Assembly (NCBI RefSeq): GCF_000340215.1
Contig: NW_006921533.1
Location: 7,006,500-7,070,499 of the forward strand
Direction: 5' to 3'
DNA length: 64,000 bases
DNA from: Pseudocercospora fijiensis CIRAD86
Taxonomy: Eukaryota; Ascomycota; Dothideomycetes; Mycosphaerellales; Mycosphaerellaceae
The position numbers and the translations under genes are program-made. Below, piece after piece: positions 56,739-64,000 of the stretch; position 1 is the first letter of the stretch, and the number at the start of each line of letters is the position of its first letter. Below the pieces are notes generated by a model. It was not told the DNA's origin. It searched no databases and was given only the letters and a program-made list of their open reading frames with translations.

Positions 56739-57206
56739 GTACTCGAACCGCCTCTTTATTAGTTAACCGTAGAACGTAGAAGGTATATACGACCCGGATC
56801 TTTAGTACCTTAATATCGTTAACTCGGTAATAGTAAGTAGAGTAGCTATAATTAATATTCTACTCTTTAAGCCTTCGTTTAAGTATATTAAGGGATATCT
56901 AACAACCGGTCTCCTATATAAGGTGCTATACGATTGCTTCCTATATAGTACCGCTATAGACTTAAGATGTTATCTAAGCCTTCTATAGCGATAAATCGAT
57001 ACGTAGAGGCATTCTACGAGTTAATAGCGAGTATATTGCGAGTCGTAGAAGGTTAAACACGAAGAATTAGGTAGTAATAGCGGTAAGAGGTATAAGAAAC
57101 CCCGCATTGAGCCTCTGGTATGTATAGGCCTCCCTACTTTCGGCGCGGTAAAGTGAGGAGCGGCGCGAGACGAGCGCTGCCTGACGCGTTTTCATCTTTG
57201 ACCCGC

Positions 57207-57227
57207 ATGTGCAGCGCTGTTTATTAA
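57207..57227 (+). promoter_or_regulatory. uORF of six codons abutting the PIF1 ATG
   Basis: ATG TGC AGC GCT GTT TAT TAA, in frame with PIF1. The TAA at 57225-57227 is followed with no spacing by the first PIF1 ATG at 57228. A ribosome ending here would stand right on the first main AUG, which itself has a weak context (T at -3). This could lower use of that AUG and favour downstream starts. Whether the mRNA includes this region is unknown. Confidence 0.55.
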
Positions 57228-60131
57228 ATGAACACCATCGACGAATGTTTGGGCCTGCTGCTGTGCCTGACCACTCTGTACGTCCTGCACTGGATGATAC
57301 TAGGACGCACTGCGGGACTCAGGTCGCGTCTGCCCGCCATTCCTCGCTGGTCTCGCCCAGCACACGCTGCTGCTCCTGCTTCCGCCTTCGCGACCTCGAC
57401 CGCATCGCAACGCCCATTTTCGCTTCCAATCCTCTCGACGCGCCCTCTGGAGAGCGCTACGGCCAATATGCTGCGCGGGGCTGTGAAGGAGCACGAGAGA
57501 AAGAGGGCGCAATCACACATCTCCAGCTTCGCCTCGACCCAGCCCAGTCACTCGTCACTGAAGGCAGCATCCACGCCCACGCCCACGCCCGCGACCACGA
57601 GCAATCCAGGCTCCAAGAACGCGCTCAAGCCCACCTCAGCATCCACGCTCAATGCCCTGAACAACTACCGCTCACAACAACGCACTGGCATCAAGCGTAC
57701 CGCGAGCGGGCTCGCGAAGAGCTTGCTTGGGTCCTTCGATGATGATGCAGCATCGAGACATCAGCCGATAATGGTGGGCGGCAGCACTTCCCACACCAAA
57801 AGCAGCATACCACACTTCATGCCGGAAAACCTCTTCGACGCAGACGATTTTGACGACGATATAGAGCTAGACATAGACGCGCCCCTCACGAAGCCGACCG
57901 TGGGCTATCCTGACCTACCAGCACAGCCTATGCAACCGAACCCAAAATCGACAATATCATACCCGACCCTTCCTAAACAGCAACTACAAGCGCCGAATGT
58001 AGGCAAGCAGAGCAACGATGACTTGGTGGATTTTTCCTTTGCCTCTGCACAGCAGCAGCCAGCGACAATAGACCAGGCTCCGAATAGTAGTGCTCCGTTG
58101 CCATGGTCTTCTTCTCCGGTAGAGCATTTCGATCCACCACCTCAACCCAAGCCTCTCCCATCGTTGCAGCACTATGCTTTCAAAGGACGCATCGAGGAGG
58201 GTGCATCCACGCAGGAGAGGCCCGCCAAGCGGAGGACGCTGCCTTGGCTGGATCAGGAAAGCACACAGGGCGATACTGCCTCGAGAGAATCGACCAGCTC
58301 CACCGCGTTCAAGGTCAAGACCACATACGCCACTCCTGGTTCCACCAAGGATAAGAGGGACAAGTCCATGTATCTTTGGAACACCACTGCCAGCGCCGTG
58401 AAGGAGCAGCAGAAGAAACATCGTGAAGAGGCCAAGAAATTGTCGCTCAAGAAAGTGGATGGAACAGAAGACTCGGTCCGCAAGGCGAAGAGCACGCAGA
58501 GGCGACCGGCCCGTGTGTTTCTCAGTGACGAGCAACAGCACGTTCTGGGGCTGGTCATCGAGAAGAAGAAGAGCGTTTTCTTCACTGGATCGGCTGGCAC
58601 CGGAAAGTCTGTGCTTATGCGAGAGATCATCTCACAGCTGCGGAAGAAGTATCAGCGGGAGCCAGATCGTGTTGCCGTGACGGCTTCGACTGGACTGGCT
58701 GCATGTAACGTTGGTGGCGTGACGCTACACAGCTTCGCTGGCATTGGCCTGGGCAAAGAAGACGTGCCTGAACTCGTTCGCAAGATCAAGCGGAATCAGA
58801 AGGCAAAGCATCGTTGGATGCGCACGAAGGTGCTTGTCATTGATGAAGTGTCTATGGTTGACGGCGAACTTTTCGACAAGCTTGAGGCCATTGCGCGCCA
58901 AATCAGAAACAACGGCAGGCCATTTGGAGGCATTCAAATTGTGATCACTGGTGATTTCTTCCAGTTACCACCAGTGCCCGAAGGTGGTCGCGCTGCCAAA
59001 TTTTGTTTCGACGGAGCAACGTGGTCAACGTGTATCGAGCACACAATCGGCCTGCACCATGTGTTCCGTCAGAAAGACCCAAGTAAGTGATTGTGAGAAG
59101 TTTTACTTGGTACAATACTGATCTTCGTAATAGTCTTCGCTGGCATGCTCAACGAGATGCGCGAGGGCCGCCTGACCGAATCTTCTATCCAAGCATTCCG
59201 GAAACTTGACCGCCCGCTTAACTTCGAAGACTCACTCGATGCAACAGAGCTGTTCCCAACACGTCAGGAAGTCGATCGCGCCAATAGTGGTCGATTGTCG
59301 CTTCTTCAAGGAGAGCTGTATCCTTTCCCTGCCAAAGACGGCGGTTCCATTGTCGACAAAGCTCAGCGCGACAAGTTGCTTTCCAACTGCCTCGCTCCCG
59401 AAATGATCACGCTCAAGAAGGGTGCGCAGGTCATGCTCATCAAGAACATCGATGAAACGCTTGTCAATGGCTCTCTGGGTCGCGTCATTGGCTTCATGGA
59501 TGAGCGTCAATTCGACAGCTACAACAACAACGAAGCCGCGTTCCTGCAGTCCCCGGGCGGCACCATTCAGAGCAATCGCGACATCGACGAGTCGCAGCCT
59601 AACGCGCGGCAAATGATGCAGGGCATCACGACGTCGCGCAGATGGCCCTTGGTCCGCTTCGCCGTCGCAGATGGCACCTGGCGTGACTTGCTGTGCCAAC
59701 CCGAGACCTGGAAAGTCGAACTACCGAACGGAGAAGTTCAAGCCTCTCGTGCACAAATCCCTCTCATCTTAGCCTGGGCTTTGTCTATCCACAAAGCCCA
59801 GGGTCAGACTCTAGCTCGTGTGAAAGTCGATCTCGGCAAAGTTTTCGAGAAGGGCCAAGCTTACGTCGCCCTGAGTCGTGCCACCAGCATGGCTGGATTA
59901 CAGGTCCTGAGATTCGATCCGAGAAAGGTCAATGCTCATGACCGAGTTCGGAATTTCTATTCTAAACTCGCACGTGTTGAGTTGGCAGAGAAGAATCAGG
60001 CACGTCTGGACAAGATCAAGCAGCCAACTACGACGACTACTTCGGCCAAGGATTATGAAGAGCAATTCATGAATGGAGCTTTTGATAATCCGACCATGGT
60101 GGAGGGGAATTTCAAATGGGACGACTTCTGA
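57228..60131 (+). CDS. PIF1: PIF1-family 5'-3' DNA helicase
   Basis: Two exons, 57228-59082 and 59134-60131 (51-nt intron, ACTGAT branch point), encode 950 aa from the first ATG. PIF1 unwinds G-quadruplexes and RNA-DNA hybrids, limits telomerase and maintains mtDNA. The long N-terminus (~440 aa) is disordered. The helicase core has FFTGSAGTGKSVLM (Walker A, about 454), VTASTGLAACNVGG and LHSFAGIGLG, VLVIDEVSMVDGEL (Walker B, about 537), ITGDFFQLPPV, and the C-terminal AWALSIHKAQGQTL with YVALSRATSM. Everything needed for ATP hydrolysis is present. The first ~60 residues are Arg/Ala/Ser-rich without acids after position 6, fitting a mitochondrial presequence. An in-frame ATG at 57468 (Met81) in a better context could yield a nuclear form. 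Confidence 0.93.
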
Positions 60132-60717
60132 GCGATGGGAGATGTCTGGCAGTGGCTGAAAGACGGAATGTCCATGTTTGGCATCGTTAACGCGCACCAT
60201 ACCTGTTTGGCAGAGGCATGATGAGTCGGTAGACAGCCTACGCTATGCTATATTGCTCAACGCTTCGCTTACTGTCACTCGGAATGCTTGTCGTTTGAGC
60301 ACGAGGCAGGAACTCGCGTCAGCCGTTCGCGACGCTGCTCATCTTGGAACGTCAAACTCATCAACCACTGTCCTCTTTGCGTTCCCATCTTTGCCTAAAT
60401 CTCGGCACGACAGACCTTGAAAGCCTGGCTTCTGACTCCTTTGAAATCAATCGAAGCAGGCGAATGGAGCGCCTCTCAAGAATGCATTGCTTCGTGGTGC
60501 ACGGGGAACGAAAACATGAGAATGATGCGGGTGATCTCGCGTCAATCGCCTCTGACGCTGTCAATTCTTGAATGCTTGCTCCTGTCATTCAGTCTGATGC
60601 TTCTTTTCAACTGCCGTTCTCCATGCAATACTCTATGTGCACACATCTGGGTATCAAAATGCAACGCTATGCAAACGACATCACCACAATCATCATGCAC
60701 GCAGCTTGTCTACGAAA
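60132..60717. other. Convergent intergenic region
   Basis: 586 bp between the 3' ends of PIF1 and the magnesium transporter gene. Only short ORFs. Confidence 0.5.
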
Positions 60718-62796
60718 TCACCTTCGCCCGGCCCTTCTTCTAATCGTCCTCTTATGCCATCTAGCCTTCACACCTCGCCTGGCCAAAAAGTCGCGTATCT
60801 TATCCCACAACATGAAGCCGAAGACGAGGAGCATGAAAATTACCAAAACAGGTATAGCAACGGTCCAGAAGAAGGCGAAAGGCTTAGCGATACCATCACC
60901 ACTCGCAAAATTCATGCCGAAATATCCTATAAGCCAAATTAGTTTCGCCGCGAGTAACTTGCGCATTTTTCAGCTCACGTACCTGATATGAAGGTCAAGG
61001 GCGCGAAGAATACTGTGACGACTGCTAAGATCATCATGAAGTTGTTGGTCTGCGCTCCGACGGTGTTGAAAATTAATGTAGATATGTTGCCGGCGGAGGC
61101 ATCCATCTGTTCCAGTGCTTGGATCATGGTGATACAGTGATCAAGCACATCGCCGAAATAAGTGTGGGCGAGCGGCGTAATCGTTACGCTCGTGGCGTAG
61201 TCTGCTCGCTTCATTGCGATTCTCCTGAAGTCTGATACTTGTCTCATCACTGCTGGTATACCCTCACGGTTCCGTTTGCTTCCGGGACTCTTAGGTCGGT
61301 GGTGCTCCACTGAAGGGATCGGCGCAGGTACTAATCCAGTTGGAGGCTCCGAGTTGTGGTCGCGAAGACTGTTGACAAGGTGAACGATTGGCTTGAAAAG
61401 GTTTTGCAACATGTCGACTTCTTCGCCGAAGATGTGAAGGGCTCTCGAGGTCTTGATGTTAGGATTGGTCATCGCATCGATCTGGAGTTCCTTTCGACTT
61501 TTGTTGTATGCGTCCCTGACTGGAGTTGCCAAGTCGACCACAGCGTCAATGATAGCTTGGAGTAGAAGCGAGGCATCGCAACTCCTTCTAAGCATTGTTT
61601 CCGGGCTGTTCAGCCGGTTCAGGATAGGCCGTTCCACGTCATCAGCCGAATGCTCGAAAAAGGAGATGACGCTGTTGTCGGAAAGAAGGAAGATCGAGAC
61701 CTGCTCGACGCTAACCGCGAGGTTGTCTTGCGCGAGAGCACTGTGTCTCTCCATCCAGGCAGTGTGTTCAGGAATCTGAGCACTTTCGTATCGATGCAAG
61801 GTGCGAATAGCCTTAACCGGTGACTCGTCGGAAATGCCTGAATGGGCGCTTACAAACTCATCGACCTTGCCGTCGTGATCACGGTCCATGTACTGCGGCA
61901 GAGCATTGCGTGGAGGAGGCGGTCTCAACCCCAACCTGTCTCGTAGGGTTTGCAGGAAGCTCTTCTTCTTGCCCAGCGCTTCAAATTTCTCGTCAATTCC
62001 TTCTTCCTCGGATGAATCCATGCCGCTCGTGCAGGTGCACTTGTCATTACGGCCCCTGTGTTGGTGCAGCCGGACCAGCTTTTGGAGCGTCAGTACAATA
62101 TACGCCTGTTCAGCATACCAGTCGACTTTTGTGCGAGTTTTGGTATGTATCAAGTCCTCGATGGCCAGCCGATGAAGATTGTACTTGTTGCCCAGAAGAC
62201 GAATGACATCCCAGGATAGTCCATTAACAGATATCCAGCGACACGGCAGTTGCTCGGTTCTTGGGATATTCAAGATGGCCTCTAGATCTGCGTTGGTACA
62301 TCTCGATTGATGAATATTCTGATATGACCACGTTAGCACGGATGAGGAAGATTGTGAGCCAAAATGTACTTACCTGATCTGAAAAGTCTATAACATTGAT
62401 ATCGCACGCAGTCTTCAACTTGGTTAGATGCGGTGGGATCTTGTCGTCCTCGGCAGAGGTGTCGACGCCGGGTTCGGCTCCAGGCTGCCAGCTTGATGCA
62501 TCATGAATCTCAGGTTCGTGATAGGTAGTGACTGTGTTGGACCGCGATGGTTTGCGATGTCTCAGAGTGTCGATAGTTTCGGGCACAGAGAGGCGAGAGC
62601 CTGCACTCGCTTGCCGATGAAGGCCATGCATGCCGGGCAACATTGGAGGCCGAGGCGCAGGGAGCACAGGAGAGAGAGGCGTATTGCTATCCCTAGCTCC
62701 ATCGCCCGACGATACTTGCAGAGTCGCTGTTCTCTCAGGGCCTTCAAAATCCCGCACCGTGGTCATCGCGCCGAAGTCAGGGATAGTCTCGCTCAT
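60718..62796 (-). CDS. CorA-family magnesium transporter (ALR/MNR2-like)
   Basis: Three exons on the minus strand, 62796-62374, 62318-60983 and 60926-60718, encode 655 aa. The introns (55 and 56 nt) have CTAAC/CTAAT branch points. The hallmark YFGMNF motif (GMN) near residue 590 is formed across the second intron. It lies between two C-terminal membrane segments, NFMMILAVVTVFFAPLTFIS and AFFWTVAIPVLVIFMLLVFG. A long cytosolic N-terminus contains the conserved CRWISVNGLSWDVIRLLGNKYNLHRLAIEDL block of fungal CorA proteins. The size and two-helix end fit the Alr1/Mnr2 group of plasma-membrane or vacuolar Mg2+ carriers; which membrane is unknown. I chose the ATG at 62796 (MSETIPDFGAM). The frame is open 36 codons further upstream, without conservation signs. 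Confidence 0.9.
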
Positions 62797-63285
62797 CCGA
62801 AAATCAGATATGCCATGCCATGAATGTGAGGGAAGATGAAAAGTCCAAAGCGTCGAAAAAGCGAATGTAATATATGAAGGTGACGAGTGAGGACAAAAGT
62901 TCAAAAGTACCGCGAAGTCATGAGATCGTGGAGAGAGATTTAAGCATGCCAGCTAAGCTTTTCCACCAAAAAGCTAATTGGAGCTTTTGGACAAGGTGCC
63001 GAGTCTAGTCCGACCAATGAGAATTGCAGCTTGACACCACCTGCAGCATCTCCCGCAGGATTGAAGCAGCATTACTACGACTCTGTTCACGACTATGACG
63101 GCCCTAAGCAGTTTCTCCCCCAGAATCGTGCTACACTGAGACAGTGTGGCTGGTGGGAAGTTTTGGCCTCCCGCCCGCGCCTATGGAAGCATGCGTATGT
63201 CGAGGTACGCCTCAGTTCATTCAAACCTGGCTGATTCTGTACAAGTATATAAACATCGCTCCTAGCAAAGTGGAATTGCTCAAGG
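62797..63285. other. Intergenic, no gene seen
   Basis: 489 bp: the promoter of the magnesium transporter gene on one side and the 3' side of the next minus-strand gene on the other. Confidence 0.45.
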
Positions 63286-63990
63286 TCAGCTACTCGTCTC
63301 CACTGCGCCGGTCCTGTCGGGTGCAGCTGCACTCGATGCGGCACCATCCAATGTCACCTTCTCTCTCCTGCGCCCATTTCCTGCATGCTCTTGCTTTTGC
63401 ATTTCCTTGCGAAGACTTCGAGCTTGGCGTGCTTGTGCGAGGCGAACGTGCCTCTCTTCGTTGTCAATGATCCAATCATTACCTACATACCTCCTCGTTG
63501 AGTCGACAAGGGCTTTTTGTGCTTCGCGATGACGCTCCCGTCGGGCTATACGCCATTCCACCTCTTCCTTTTGACGAAGCTCGAATTCGACCATTCCTGT
63601 TGGCGTCTCGTAGGAGACCACTCTTGGCGACCAGTATCGGTAGTCCCAGAGAAGGGCAGGTAGTAGCTGGGCAGAGCGGTCGAAGTGGTGATCCGTTCTG
63701 TACCCGTGCTGATATGTCGCAAGCAATAGGCGAACCCAACGCCGTGCCCAAAAGACGTTACGTCTGCGTATGATCTCGAGATTCTCCCATTCCTGCCGCG
63801 CATGTTCCACCGACTCATGATACATGTCTTGGCCAGATGCCTCCTTTGTCACGAGTTCTTTTAGGTGTTGCTGTGCTTGGCGTGTTTGTTCTCGCTGTTC
63901 GTGGACGAATTCGAATGCTTCTCTCATCTTCTCTACCACGCCCTCGATGGTACGGTGGCGAGACCTGCTTTTTATGAGCCTGTTATACAT
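63286..63990 (-). CDS. Charged coiled-coil protein (possibly incomplete at the window edge)
   Basis: The 234-codon ORF starts with an ATG only 10 bases from the window edge. The frame is still open upstream, so the true start may lie outside. The sequence is rich in Arg, Glu and Gln with heptad-like helices (EGVVEKMREAFEFVHEQREQ, KEEVEWRIARRERHREAQKA) and an aromatic middle (WARRWVRLLLATYQHGYR, LLWDYRYWSPRVV). The C-terminus is basic and Ala/Ser-rich. No family is recognised. It could be one exon of a longer gene. Confidence 0.5.
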   Translation of the reverse strand: MYNRLIKSRSRHRTIEGVVEKMREAFEFVHEQREQTRQAQQHLKELVTKEASGQDMYHESVEHARQEWENLEIIRRRNVFWARRWVRLLLATYQHGYRTDHHFDRSAQLLPALLWDYRYWSPRVVSYETPTGMVEFELRQKEEVEWRIARRERHREAQKALVDSTRRYVGNDWIIDNEERHVRLAQARQARSLRKEMQKQEHAGNGRRREKVTLDGAASSAAAPDRTGAVETSS

Positions 63991-64000
63991 TCCCAGTGTT

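Larger units (their letters stand above)
47400..57010 (+). pseudogene. Large unassigned relic ORF, split by the Gypsy element
   Basis: One plus-strand frame (codon starts 47561, 48272 and so on) is readable from about 47.4 kb to 49,250. It resumes in register at 56,744 once the Gypsy element and one GTACT copy are set aside, and ends near 57.0 kb. That is at least ~700 codons, broken only by TAG/TAA at expected Gln/Trp. Readable pieces include YRNTLIRMPAKL, LEVNKFEDFITYNWYIDYKE, VYLARTVFKAVLEGERLFLF, VNINRYVDLYRLILEF and, after the insertion, NVEGIYDPDLQYLNIVNSV. I do not recognise the family. The intact ancestor was probably the element's main protein. The 5' limit is approximate. Confidence 0.55.
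45680..57143 (+). mobile_element. TIR element with 8-bp target duplication, split by a Gypsy insertion
   Basis: The element spans 45688-57135. Inverted repeats of 31 bp match at 28 positions; the inner 23 bp (45696-45718 and 57105-57127) are identical (CTATACATACCAGAGG...). An 8-bp direct repeat ACTTTCGG lies directly outside both ends (45680-45687, 57136-57143). An 8-bp duplication is typical of hAT transposons. Removing the Gypsy element and one target copy leaves about 3.95 kb. It carries two plus-strand reading frames full of RIP stops; neither is recognised as a hAT transposase, so the superfamily rests on the duplication length only. Confidence 0.75.

Overview
This is a nuclear contig piece from a filamentous ascomycete. 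Introns are short (49-177 nt, one of 327 nt) with GT-AG ends and CTGAC/CTAAC branch points. The gene set is fungal: ERG5/CYP61, LAG1-type ceramide synthase, MIP1, PIF1 and UTR4. The repeats carry a repeat-induced point mutation (RIP) signature: TpA in excess, CpA/TpG scarce, CpG kept. Gene style and repeat style suggest a Dothideomycete, possibly Mycosphaerellaceae; that placement is inference.

Layout. 0-3.6 kb: the tail of an unknown acidic protein, a secreted arylsulfotransferase-like protein and an F-box/2EXR-like protein. 3.75-8.07 kb: a complete but RIP-killed PIF/Harbinger transposon with two convergent ORFs and an internal block of telomere-type repeats. 9.7-11.1 kb: a four-helix membrane protein. 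12.0-19.3 kb: a full-length Ty1/Copia retrotransposon (182-bp LTRs, 5-bp target duplication) nested in a ~490-bp terminal-inverted-repeat (TIR) element. 20.3-32.7 kb: an F-box fragment, a Ksp1/Ran1-like kinase, enolase-phosphatase E1, a small conserved-looking protein, ERG5 and an NTF2/SnoaL-like protein. 34.6-35.2 kb: a 607-bp assembly gap that removes the 3' end of MIP1. 38.5-39.9 kb: MIP1 and a RING E3 share a divergent promoter. 40.6-41.5 kb: a chain of TIR-bounded segments. 41.9-45.4 kb: a low-complexity protein and a ceramide synthase. 45.7-57.1 kb: an ~11.4-kb nested repeat, in which a Ty3/Gypsy chromovirus (minus strand, chromodomain still readable) sits inside a ~4-kb TIR element with 8-bp target duplications and an ORF I cannot assign. 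57.2-64 kb: PIF1 helicase, a CorA/ALR-type magnesium transporter and a partial coiled-coil protein.

The host genes look like ordinary single-copy genes rather than a cluster. Two encode mitochondrial DNA maintenance proteins (MIP1 polymerase and PIF1 helicase) and two act in membrane lipid synthesis (ERG5 and ceramide synthase), but nothing shows co-regulation. I saw no tRNA, rRNA or CRISPR. The strongest novelty lies in the repeats: exact element boundaries, nesting order, RIP-only LTR divergence, near-identical Gypsy LTRs around a dead interior, and the cryptic ORF in the outer element at 45.7-57.1 kb. The most unusual gene-level feature is a 6-codon uORF whose stop codon abuts the first PIF1 ATG.
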